From Sorangium cellulosum (GTDB lineage: Bacteria > Myxococcota_A > Polyangia > Polyangiales > Polyangiaceae): a DNA stretch of 64,000 bases. Position numbers and translations under genes: made by a program. Within the stretch, counting starts at the first letter, position 1; each line of letters begins with the position of its first letter. Where the stretch lies: contig NZ_CP012673.1 in assembly GCF_002950945.1 (NCBI RefSeq), forward strand, positions 4,401,001-4,465,000, in the 5' to 3' direction. The notes below the pieces were generated by a model. It saw nothing but the letters and a program-made list of their open reading frames with translations. It was not told the DNA's origin and ran no database searches. Positions 1 through 7,764 of this stretch are shown piece after piece.

Positions 1-984
1 GGCGAGCTCCAGCACCGCGGCGTCCGCGGCCTGCCCGAGGCGCGCCGGGAGGGTCCTGCGCATCGTCGGCACCGAGGGCGACGTGCCGGGCTTGATCGTG
101 AACGGCTGGTCCTTCGTGGCCTGCTTGTCGAAGGGCGTCGCCCACTTCCCCTTGAAGTAGACGGCGTTCGTGAGGACGAGCCGGGTGAGGGGGGTGATGC
201 TGCGGGCCGGCAGCAGCTCTTTGATCTTCGCGTTCGTCTGCTGCTCGACCCACTGGTTGATGCGGCCGCGCGCCGGCTCGCTCGCGCCCTTGAAGTCGAC
301 GAGCTCGATCCCTGCGCCGTAGTGCGCTTGGGTGGTCTCCTGGAACGCGGCCTCGACCGGCATCCCGGCCTGACCCCACAGCCGGTTGGCGATCCGGAGC
401 TCGGGCGCCTTCTCGCCGGTCGCGAGCGTGAGCTCCCTGGTGAGCGCGCCGAACGCCGGGTGCAGCGCCTCGGGCGCGAGCTTGAATTCCAGCGCCTTCG
501 CCATCTGGGTCGCCGTCTCGCCCCGGGCGCCGGCGTAGGTCATGGCGAGCGCGGTCGAGATGCTCGACGGCGAGAAGAAGAGCTTGCCCTTGGCGGCGGC
601 GAGCCTGCCGTAGAGCCGCTGCGCGAACGTGGTGTTCGCGTCGACGAACCCCGCCGGCAGCGCCGCGGGCGCGCCCGGCTGGCCCGCGGCTGGCTCGGCC
701 GCGGCGGGCTGGTCCGGCGGGGCGGCGCTCGTCGCGGCGGGCGGCGTGCGGCCCGGGCAGACGTGCTCCCAGCGGCACGCGCCCCCCTCGGCGCGCCGGC
801 ACTGCGGATCCCCCGTGGATCCGTCGTCGCAGACACGGGCGATCATCGCGAGCGGGCCGCAGCTCGCGGGCTGGCATGTGGAGGCGGCCGGGTCCGGCGG
901 TCTCGGCGACGTGTTGTCCCGGGGCTGGCACCCGAGGCCGAGGAGGCTGCACAGCGCGGCGGCGAACAGGATCCGTTGCGACAT
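1..984 (-). CDS. Serpin-family protease inhibitor, lipoprotein (3' end outside window)
   Basis: Reading the minus strand gives 328 codons open to the window edge. The N-terminus is a lipoprotein signal (lipobox LGLGC, Cys19), so the protein should be anchored in the envelope or exported. A Cys/Pro-rich spacer follows to about residue 105, and then a serpin fold begins: SPSSISTALAMTYAGARGET, NRLWGQ, INQWVEQQTNAKIKELLP and LVLTNAVYFKGKWATPFDK are classic serpin segments. The reactive-centre loop and the last strands lie beyond base 1, so the target protease class cannot be read. The ATG is preceded by GAGGCGGC at workable spacing. Serpins are suicide inhibitors of serine or cysteine proteases; in a predatory, protease-secreting bacterium a self-protection role is my inference. 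The family assignment is strong, the target unknown. Confidence 0.9.
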   Translation of the reverse strand, partial: MSQRILFAAALCSLLGLGCQPRDNTSPRPPDPAASTCQPASCGPLAMIARVCDDGSTGDPQCRRAEGGACRWEHVCPGRTPPAATSAAPPDQPAAAEPAAGQPGAPAALPAGFVDANTTFAQRLYGRLAAAKGKLFFSPSSISTALAMTYAGARGETATQMAKALEFKLAPEALHPAFGALTRELTLATGEKAPELRIANRLWGQAGMPVEAAFQETTQAHYGAGIELVDFKGASEPARGRINQWVEQQTNAKIKELLPARSITPLTRLVLTNAVYFKGKWATPFDKQATKDQPFTIKPGTSPSVPTMRRTLPARLGQAADAAVLELA

Positions 985-1130
985 GCCGCCTCGGTACCAG
1001 CGCGGGAGGGCGCTGGGAAGCGCTCGTGCGCTCGCGGGCGCCGGAGCCGGGCAAGGGGCCCGCCCCCGAGGCTGGAGTTGCTGCCGGAAGTGGAGAGTTT
1101 GCGAGAGGCGCCGGCGCGGCCGGCCGCGTC

Positions 1131-1991
1131 TCAGAAGTTGTGGATGAACGTGAACCGGCCAGCGAGCTTGTTGTCCTCGGCCTGCGTCTCGTAGCCGAGA
1201 TAGAGGAGGAGCTTGTTGCCCGTGCCGTAGTTCAGGCCGACGACGCCGCCGACCTGCAGGCTCAGGATGTCGGCCACCGAGGGCGGCACGCCCGCGGCGT
1301 CGTCGCCCGCGCTCTCGTTGAGGCCGTAGGTGAGCTCGAAGTGCGGGCCGATGCCGAAGTCGTCGGTCGGATAGACGAGGAGGAAATCCCGCGTGTAGAA
1401 GGAGTCCTGCGCGCCGTCCGTGAAGATGCTGGAGAACGACGTCGAGATCCACGACTCGAAGTAGACGGGCTTCACGTCGATGAAGGTATACAGCTGCGGT
1501 GCGATCAGCGCCGCGGGTTGACGGCTGATGAAGTTGAACCCCATGCCGACCATCGGGTTGAGGATGACGGGGCCCAGCGTGAACGCAGGACCGATGTCGA
1601 ACTCCGCGAAGCCGTACGTGGTGAGGAAGATATCGCTGGCGAGGTCGATGGGGCCGACCTTGTGCGTGGCGCCGGCCCAGACCTGGAGGCCGCCGCCGTC
1701 AGCGTCGACCCGGAACCAGCTCGGGATCTGGCTCTCCGGGGCCGGCGGCTCCGCGACCGGCTCCGTGGTGCCCGGCGCGGGCGTCGGGGCCGCCGCGTCG
1801 CCCGCGGTCGCGGGCGCGGGCGCGATCGCGGTCGGCTCCATCGGGGGAGCGCTCCCTTCCGGCGGGGCCGCGGCCGTTCCCGGATCGGCCGGGGTCGGCG
1901 CGGGATCCTGGGCCCAGGCGGCCGGCGACACGAGCAACCCCACGACGCAAGCGAGCGCCGAGCAACCTCTCCCCATACCGTTCTCCATCAT
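1131..1991 (-). CDS. Outer-membrane beta-barrel protein, unknown function
   Basis: A 286-residue protein with a signal peptide ending PAAWA-Q, a Pro/Ala/Glu-rich linker of about 75 residues, then a domain of alternating hydrophobic strands rich in Gly, Tyr and Phe that ends in Phe (FTFIHNF), the usual C-terminal signature of outer-membrane barrels. AGGAGG lies 8-9 bases before the first of two adjacent ATGs, which fixes the start. It is upstream of and co-directional with the serpin lipoprotein (about 146 bp apart), so the two may be co-transcribed. Its promoter region carries four short direct repeats. No specific substrate can be inferred; barrel topology is inferred from composition and the C-terminal Phe. 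Confidence 0.7.
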   Translation of the reverse strand: MMENGMGRGCSALACVVGLLVSPAAWAQDPAPTPADPGTAAAPPEGSAPPMEPTAIAPAPATAGDAAAPTPAPGTTEPVAEPPAPESQIPSWFRVDADGGGLQVWAGATHKVGPIDLASDIFLTTYGFAEFDIGPAFTLGPVILNPMVGMGFNFISRQPAALIAPQLYTFIDVKPVYFESWISTSFSSIFTDGAQDSFYTRDFLLVYPTDDFGIGPHFELTYGLNESAGDDAAGVPPSVADILSLQVGGVVGLNYGTGNKLLLYLGYETQAEDNKLAGRFTFIHNF

Positions 1992-2013
1992 CGAACTGCC
2001 TCCTATGGGTTAC

Positions 2014-2089
2014 CAGGAAACATAACGGCGTTGTCAGGAAACCTGACGGCAACCATGAAACGTCACGGCAACATGAAATGTAACGGCAG
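2014..2089. repeat. Four short direct repeats (18-21 bp) upstream of the outer-membrane protein gene
   Basis: Four head-to-tail units share the pattern CANGAAA-nnT-nACGGCa: 2014-2034, 2035-2053, 2054-2071 and 2072-2089. They sit just before the ribosome-binding site of the barrel gene on the minus strand and occupy the promoter-proximal part of a 494-bp divergent gap (1992-2485). Spacing of about two helical turns suggests binding sites for one protein on one DNA face. The rest of the gap shows only the palindrome at 2227-2252. Confidence 0.6.
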
Positions 2090-2226
2090 CGGGCAGACAG
2101 TAACGTAGAGGACGGGAATTAAGCAAAGCGGATGTGCACGGCGCGACCGATGACCGCTGTGCCCGCCATGAACGCCGCGCCGCCCCGGCGCGACGACCGC
2201 CGGAACGCCCACAAGACGTTTGTCGA

Positions 2227-2252
2227 GATGTGGTTTGTGTTACAAAACCATC
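2227..2252. promoter_or_regulatory. Imperfect palindrome, possible operator
   Basis: GATGTGGTTTGT and ACAAAACCATC form near-perfect inverted arms with a centre of two or three bases. The site is AT-richer than its surroundings and lies about 235 bp before the alpha-glucosidase start, so it could be a regulator site for that gene. No T-run follows, so a terminator is less likely. Confidence 0.35.
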
Positions 2253-2485
2253 GTCGGCCTCCTGCTCGAGCTGGGGCGCGGGGCTCGACCCGGCGCGCTG
2301 CTCGCCGCGTGCAGGACCGCTCTCCAGCGGGCGCGCCCGCGCGGCCTCCTCGCGCCGAGCTCGCCAGTCGTGCGCCGTCGCTCGCGTGCCGGGCGGCAGT
2401 CCGCGCGGCGCCGCTCGGGCTCCGCGTGCTACGGTCTGGCCTCGATCTACCGGACCAACGAACGCTACCGAACGGAGCGCGCGAT

Positions 2486-4093
2486 ATGCATGGATCACGC
2501 TGGTGGCAGCGCGGCGTCATATACCAGATCTACCCGCGCTCGTTCATGGATTCGAACGGCGATGGCATCGGCGATCTGCGCGGGATCCGGTCCCGCCTCG
2601 AGTACCTCTCGTGGCTCGGCGTCGACGCGATCTGGATCTCTCCCATCTATCCATCGCCGATGGCCGATTTTGGTTACGACGTGTCGGACTACTGCGGGAT
2701 CGATCCGCGCTTCGGCGCGCTGGACGAGTTCGACGCGCTGGTCCACGACGCGCACCGCATGGGCCTCCGGGTCATCCTGGACTACGTGCCGAACCACACG
2801 TCCGACCGTCACCCGTGGTTCCTGGAGTCCCGCGCGTCACGCGAAGGCGAGAAGCGCGACTGGTACATCTGGCGCGATCCGGCGCCGGGCGGCGGCCCGC
2901 CGACGAACTGGCTCAGCGAGTTCGGGGGCTCAGCGTGGGAGTGGGACGACGCGACGGGCCAGTACTACTACCATGCGTACCTGAAGGAGCAGCCGGACCT
3001 CAACTGGCGCTACCCCGCCGTGCGGGACGCGATGCACGAGGTGCTGCGCTTCTGGCTCGACCGCGGCGTGGACGGGTTTCGTGTGGACACGATTCACCAC
3101 CTCATCAAGGACAGCGAGCTCCGGGACAACCCGCCGAACCCGAGCTACCGGCCCGGCATGCCGCCGCACCGGCAGCTGCTCCGGCAGTACACGACCGACC
3201 GTCCGGAGGTGCACGAGGCGGTCGCCGGCATGCGCCGTGTGCTCGACGGGTACGACGATCGGGTGCTCATCGGCGAGGCCTACCTGCCGTTCGATCGCCT
3301 GATGGCCTACTACGGGCAGGACCTGTCCGGCATGCACCTGCCGTTCAACTTCCACCTGATCGGCGCGCCCTGGAACGCGCCGGCGATAGCGGAGGTCGTG
3401 CGGGAGTACGAGGCGGCGCTCCCGCCGGGGGCGTGGCCGAACTGGGTGCTCGGCAACCACGACAAGCCGCGCATCATGAGCCGTGTCGGCCCCGCCCAGG
3501 CGCGTGTGGCGGCGATGTTGCTCCTCACGCTCCGGGGCACCCCGACCTTGTATTACGGCGACGAGATCGGGATGAGCGATGTCCCGATCGCGCCCGAGCA
3601 GGTGCAGGACACGTTCGAGAAGAACGTGCCCGGCCTCGGCGTCGGGCGGGATCCGGAGCGCACGCCGATGCAGTGGGACGGCGGCGCCGGCGGCGGCTTC
3701 ACGACCGGCGCGCCGTGGTTGCCGCTCGGGCCCGACCTCGCGCGCACGAACGTCGAGGTGCAGCGCGCGGACCCGGGCTCGATCCTGTCCTTGTACCGCG
3801 CGCTCCTCGCGCTCCGGCGCGCCGAGCCGGCGCTGGCCGTGGGCAGGTATGCGCCGCTCGCCGCCGGTCCGGACCTCCTCGCCTACGTGCGCGAGCACGG
3901 GGGCCGGCGGCTCCTCGTGGCGCTCAACCTGACGTCGCGCCCGCGCCGGCTGGAGCTCCCGAGCGGCATCCTCGGCGGTCGTCTCCTGCTGGCGACCGGC
4001 CTCGATCGAGAGGGCGAGCTGCTGGGCGGGGTCGTCGATCTGCGGGCCGACGAGGGCGTGATTGCCGAGGTCGCCCCCGCGCAGGGGGCGTGA
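2486..4093 (+). CDS. GH13 alpha-glucosidase (oligo-1,6-glucosidase type)
   Basis: This 535-residue enzyme hydrolyses alpha-glucosidic bonds in short gluco-oligosaccharides. The barrel starts at once (WWQRGVIYQIYPRSF) and the four GH13 conserved regions are visible: DYVPNHTS (about 99-106), GFRVDTI with nucleophile Asp201, LIGEAYLP with acid/base Glu264, and VLGNHDKPR with Asp326. A C-terminal beta domain completes the usual length for the family. No signal peptide is seen from this start, so it should be cytoplasmic. The reading frame extends about 118 codons upstream, but that part has no family similarity; the ATG chosen begins right at the domain. It ends convergently with the oxoamine synthase gene. 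Trehalose synthase or sucrose-cleaving relatives cannot be fully excluded. Confidence 0.9.
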   Translation: MHGSRWWQRGVIYQIYPRSFMDSNGDGIGDLRGIRSRLEYLSWLGVDAIWISPIYPSPMADFGYDVSDYCGIDPRFGALDEFDALVHDAHRMGLRVILDYVPNHTSDRHPWFLESRASREGEKRDWYIWRDPAPGGGPPTNWLSEFGGSAWEWDDATGQYYYHAYLKEQPDLNWRYPAVRDAMHEVLRFWLDRGVDGFRVDTIHHLIKDSELRDNPPNPSYRPGMPPHRQLLRQYTTDRPEVHEAVAGMRRVLDGYDDRVLIGEAYLPFDRLMAYYGQDLSGMHLPFNFHLIGAPWNAPAIAEVVREYEAALPPGAWPNWVLGNHDKPRIMSRVGPAQARVAAMLLLTLRGTPTLYYGDEIGMSDVPIAPEQVQDTFEKNVPGLGVGRDPERTPMQWDGGAGGGFTTGAPWLPLGPDLARTNVEVQRADPGSILSLYRALLALRRAEPALAVGRYAPLAAGPDLLAYVREHGGRRLLVALNLTSRPRRLELPSGILGGRLLLATGLDREGELLGGVVDLRADEGVIAEVAPAQGA

Positions 4094-4219
4094 GCGGGCG
4101 GCGCGGACGGCTGACGATGTCAGCGCGGGATCATCGCGGCCGTCGTCAGCGCCGATGCGCTGAGGGGCAGACTGCGCGCCGCGGCGACCTACTTCTCCGG
4201 TCTCCTCGGCGCGGCCTCG

Positions 4220-5899
4220 TCAGATGACCCCGAACTTCTTCCCGACCTTCTCGAACGCCTCGAGCGCATGGTCGAGGTGCTTCCGCTCGTGCGTCGCCAT
4301 GTAGCTCGTCCGCAGCACCTGCTGCTTGGGCGGCACCCCCGGCGTGATGAACGGATTCACGTACACCGCGTAGTCGTCGAGCAGCGACTTCCACATCATG
4401 ACGGTCTTGAGGTCGTCCCGGATGTAGATGGGGATCACCGCCGTCTCGGTCTTGCCGAGCTCGAAGCCGAGCCGCTTCAGCTCCGTGCGCATGTAGGTGA
4501 AGTTCTCCCGGAGCTTCTCCTGCCGCCACGGCTCCTCCTGCATGACGTCCAGAGAGGCCATCGCCGCGGCCACACACGGCGGCGCCGCGCTCGCCGCGAA
4601 GAGGAAGCTGTAGGCGAAATGCTGAATGTAATCCAGCACCTTGCGCTCCCCGACGAGCCACCCGCCGATCGAGGCGAGCGACTTCGAGAAGGTCCCGCCG
4701 ATGAGGTCCACCTCCCCGGACAGCCCGAAGTGCGCCGCCGTCCCGCGCCCGCTCGGCCCGATCACGCCGAGCGCGTGCGCGTCGTCGACCAGGAGCCGCG
4801 CCTTGTGCTTCTTCACCACCTCGACGATCCCGGGCAGCGCCGCGATCTCACCCTGGGCGCTGAACACCCCGTCCGTGATCACCAGCGCGCCCTCGGTGTC
4901 GGCGAGCTCCGAGAGCGCGCTGTCGAGCGCCGCCGGATCGCTGTGCTTGTAGCGCACCATCCGGGCGCCGGCCGCCTGCGCGAGCCGCACCCCGTCGTAG
5001 ATCGACGCGTGATCGTCCTTGTCGATCAGCGCGACGCTCCGCTTGTTGCTCAGGAGCGCCGAGATCGTCGCGAGGTTGACCTGGTAGCCCGTCGTGAAGA
5101 CGAGCCCCGCCTCCTTGCCGTGGTAGGCGGCGAGCTTCTGCTCGAGCTCGTTGTGGAGGCGCATCGACCCGTTCACGAGCCGCGAGCCCGTCATGCTCGT
5201 GCCGTACTTGTCGATGGCGTTCCGCGCGGCCTCTCGCACCCTCGGGTGGGTCGTCAGCCCGAGGTAGTTGTTCGAGCCGAGCATGATCACGCTCCGCCCC
5301 TCGAGCTGCGCCTCGGGACCGTTGTTGAAGTCGAGCGGGCGGAAGAAGGGGTAGACGCCCATCGCGCGGGCGTTGTCCGCGGTCATGAACTTGTACGCCT
5401 TCTCGAACACGTCGCGCCCGCCGATGCGCGCCAGGGACGTCCGCGCGGCCATCTGGGTCGCGAGCTGCTGCTCGGCCGCCGCCGCGACGTACGTGCCCGT
5501 GCCGTTCGCGCCCACGCCGTTCGTGTGCTGGCGGACGGCGGCGCCGGCGGCGTCGCGCGGCGCCGCGCCGTTCGTCGCCACCTCGGCGGCGACCGCCGCG
5601 GCCCCGGCCGTCCCGTTGGCGACCGCCGCCCGGGGCGCCGCGCCGCGCGACGGGGCCGGCGCTGCCCCGTGCACGCCGGCCTCGTCGTCCAGCGCGGGGT
5701 CGATGTTCGGCAGCGCGTGCCCGTTCAGCAGGATGTCCCACGCCTCGGCCGCCCGCTCCCGCGCGGCGCTCAGGCGGTTCCGTGCGTCCATGATCCCGGT
5801 GGCCAGCCGCATCACGCGATCGTTGCTGACGGCACGGACGACCCTGCCCGATGAGGCGAGCTTCTTTGCCTGGTCGACCAAACGATCCTTCATGCTCAT
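4220..5899 (-). CDS. Alpha-oxoamine synthase, serine palmitoyltransferase-like, with N-terminal extension
   Basis: A PLP-dependent enzyme of the family that condenses an amino acid with an acyl-CoA (serine palmitoyltransferase, KBL, BioF, ALAS). Of 559 residues, the last 395 or so are the catalytic fold: NYLGLTTHP, TGYQVNLA, VDDAHALGVIGPSGRG (371-386) and FSKSLASIGGW, where Lys406 should bind PLP. Residues 1-70 form a helical, charged segment and 70-165 an Ala/Gly-rich linker, neither part of the family core (usually about 400 residues). The start is the ATG with AGGAG about 8 bases upstream; an in-frame ATG five codons earlier lacks a site. Myxobacteria make sphingolipids, so serine palmitoyltransferase is my preferred role, but the substrate is not proven by sequence. 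It is transcribed divergently from the response regulator. Confidence 0.8.
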   Translation of the reverse strand: MSMKDRLVDQAKKLASSGRVVRAVSNDRVMRLATGIMDARNRLSAARERAAEAWDILLNGHALPNIDPALDDEAGVHGAAPAPSRGAAPRAAVANGTAGAAAVAAEVATNGAAPRDAAGAAVRQHTNGVGANGTGTYVAAAAEQQLATQMAARTSLARIGGRDVFEKAYKFMTADNARAMGVYPFFRPLDFNNGPEAQLEGRSVIMLGSNNYLGLTTHPRVREAARNAIDKYGTSMTGSRLVNGSMRLHNELEQKLAAYHGKEAGLVFTTGYQVNLATISALLSNKRSVALIDKDDHASIYDGVRLAQAAGARMVRYKHSDPAALDSALSELADTEGALVITDGVFSAQGEIAALPGIVEVVKKHKARLLVDDAHALGVIGPSGRGTAAHFGLSGEVDLIGGTFSKSLASIGGWLVGERKVLDYIQHFAYSFLFAASAAPPCVAAAMASLDVMQEEPWRQEKLRENFTYMRTELKRLGFELGKTETAVIPIYIRDDLKTVMMWKSLLDDYAVYVNPFITPGVPPKQQVLRTSYMATHERKHLDHALEAFEKVGKKFGVI

Positions 5900-6064
5900 G
5901 CCCTGGCTCCTCACGCGATCTTGTTAAGGGGCGCGGCCCTTGCCGCGAAAGCCGCTCCGGCGCGCCGCCCCAGGCCAGCCGCGGCCCCGCGCGACGCCCG
6001 TGCGCGTCGCCGCTAAAGCAGCCTGCGCGACGTGCGTCAACTGCCACCGCGCCGCGCGGCCGCC

Positions 6065-6112
6065 CGCGGTGATCCCGCGCCGCGGTGATCCCGCGCCGCG
6101 GCGACCCCGCGC
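6065..6112. repeat. Three tandem copies of a 16-bp unit
   Basis: CGCGGTGATCCCGCGC occurs twice exactly and a third time with two changes (CGCGGCGACCCCGCGC). Each unit is itself nearly palindromic (GCGG...CCGC). The array lies in the 327-bp gap between the oxoamine synthase start and the divergent response regulator. Nothing else recognisable was seen in that gap. Confidence 0.6.
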
Positions 6113-6226
6113 CGCCCGGCGCTGCCAGCGGGCGACGGAGGTCGACGACGGCCGCGCTGCGGCATGGCGCCGGACGCAACTCGTTGCGGAGTGGCGTACA
6201 TCGGTGTAGAAAAGTTTTCAGGGTCT

Positions 6227-7588
6227 ATGCGCCGCGTCCTAGTCGTCGATGACGAAGAAAACCTGCGCCTCGTCGTGCGCACGTTCCTGAAGCGGGACGG
6301 CTACGAGGTCGAGGCGGTCTCGAGCGGCGAGGAGGCGCTCGTGATGGTCGAGACGTTCGGGCCCGACGTGATCCTCACCGACGTCCGGATGCCCAGGATG
6401 GGCGGGCTCGACCTGCTCGCCACGCTGAAGGCCAAGGGGAACGAGGCCACGGTCATCGTGATGAGCGCCTACGGCAACGTCGACCTGGCGATCGAGGCGA
6501 TGAAGGCGGGCGCCTACGATTACATCCAGAAGCCGTTCAAGGCGGAGGAGGTGCTGCTCACGCTCCGGAAGGCGGAGGAGCGGGAGGCGCTGCGCCGCGA
6601 GAACCGCGCGCTCCGGCAGGAGATCCGCCGGGAGAACCTCTTCGAGGAGCTCCTCGCGAAGAGCCCCCCGATGCAGGCCATCTTCAAGACGATCGCGAAG
6701 ATCGCCGACTACAAGACGACCGCGCTCATCACGGGCGAGAGCGGCGTCGGCAAGGAGCTCGTGGCCCGCGCGATCCACCGCCGGTCCGGCCGGCGCGGCG
6801 GGCCCTTCGTGGCCGTCAACTGCGGCGCCATCCCGGAGAACCTCCTGGAGAGCGAGCTCTTCGGGTACAAGCGGGGCGCGTTCACCGACGCCGTGAGCGA
6901 CCGCGCCGGGCTGTTCGAGCAGGCGAACCACGGCACGCTCCTGCTCGACGAGATCGGGGAGCTGCCGCTCTCGCTGCAGGTGAAGCTGCTCCGGGTGCTC
7001 CAGGAGGAGACGATCCGCCGCCTCGGCGACAACAAGGACATCAAGGTCGACGTCCGCATCCTCGCGGCGACGCACCGCGATCTCACCGCGGAGACGCAGG
7101 CCGGCAGGTTCCGGGAGGACCTCTTCTACCGGATCAACGTCCTCCCGATCGCGATCCCCCCGCTCCGGGAGCGCCGCGAGGACATCCCCATCCTCATGGA
7201 CCACTTCCTCGCCCGGAACAACGCGCGGTTCGGCATCAACATCCGCGGCTTCGAGCCCGAGGCGCGGAGGCTGCTCCTCGAGTACCGGTGGCCGGGGAAC
7301 GTGCGGGAGCTGGAGAACACCGTCGAGCGCGCCATGGTGCTCTGCGAGGGCGAGCGGATCGGCGAGGCCGACCTGCCCGAGCGGATCCGGGAGGCGCGCG
7401 ACCCGATCCAGATGCACCTGACGAGCGGCGAGCTGTCGATCAAGAAGACCTCGCGTGTCATCGAGGAGATCCTGATCCGGCGCGCGCTCCAGAAGACGAA
7501 GGGCAACCGGACCAAGGCCGCCGAGGTGCTGGAGATCAGCCACCGGGCGCTGCTCTACAAGATCAAGGACTACCGGATCGACCTGTAG
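6227..7588 (+). CDS. NtrC-family sigma-54-dependent response regulator
   Basis: A 453-residue activator of RNA polymerase sigma-54. The receiver domain (about 1-120) has the acidic pocket VVDDEE, phospho-acceptor Asp52 in VILTDVRMP, and Lys in QKPFK. The AAA+ domain follows with Walker A GESGVGKE, Walker B LLLDEIGEL and the sigma-54 contact loop as GAFTDA rather than GAFTGA. The C-terminus is a Fis-type helix-turn-helix (NRTKAAEVLEISHRALLYKI). The ATG directly before RRVLVVDDEE begins the domain, so the longer upstream frame is not used. No histidine kinase is adjacent, which makes it an orphan here; its signal and targets are unknown. PhoH follows in the same direction after 176 bp. Confidence 0.93.
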   Translation: MRRVLVVDDEENLRLVVRTFLKRDGYEVEAVSSGEEALVMVETFGPDVILTDVRMPRMGGLDLLATLKAKGNEATVIVMSAYGNVDLAIEAMKAGAYDYIQKPFKAEEVLLTLRKAEEREALRRENRALRQEIRRENLFEELLAKSPPMQAIFKTIAKIADYKTTALITGESGVGKELVARAIHRRSGRRGGPFVAVNCGAIPENLLESELFGYKRGAFTDAVSDRAGLFEQANHGTLLLDEIGELPLSLQVKLLRVLQEETIRRLGDNKDIKVDVRILAATHRDLTAETQAGRFREDLFYRINVLPIAIPPLRERREDIPILMDHFLARNNARFGINIRGFEPEARRLLLEYRWPGNVRELENTVERAMVLCEGERIGEADLPERIREARDPIQMHLTSGELSIKKTSRVIEEILIRRALQKTKGNRTKAAEVLEISHRALLYKIKDYRIDL

Positions 7589-7764
7589 CCGCGCGGCGGC
7601 CGCGCGCGGCGCCGGTCGGACGGGTGACGCCGGCGCGCGCCGCCTCCGGACGGTCCGAGGTCGACCAGGACGATGTGCCGCGGAACACGGCAGGGCTCAC
7701 GCGTCCGCTCCGTCGGACCTCTCTTGCGCCCGTCGCATCAGGGGGGTACGCCGTCGCGCCCCCC

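Noticed and set aside
2132..2485. N-terminal extension of the alpha-glucosidase frame
   Set aside because: The 118 extra codons are Arg/Ala-rich and cross a palindrome and likely promoter region; the GH13 domain begins right at the chosen ATG.
4268..5854. Open frame of 528 codons antisense to the oxoamine synthase
   Set aside because: The sense strand carries a complete catalytic domain; the antisense product is low-complexity His/Arg/Val-rich sequence.
6183..6209. Promoter TTGCGG/TGTAGA before the response regulator
   Set aside because: Both boxes match poorly and the spacer is only 15 bases.
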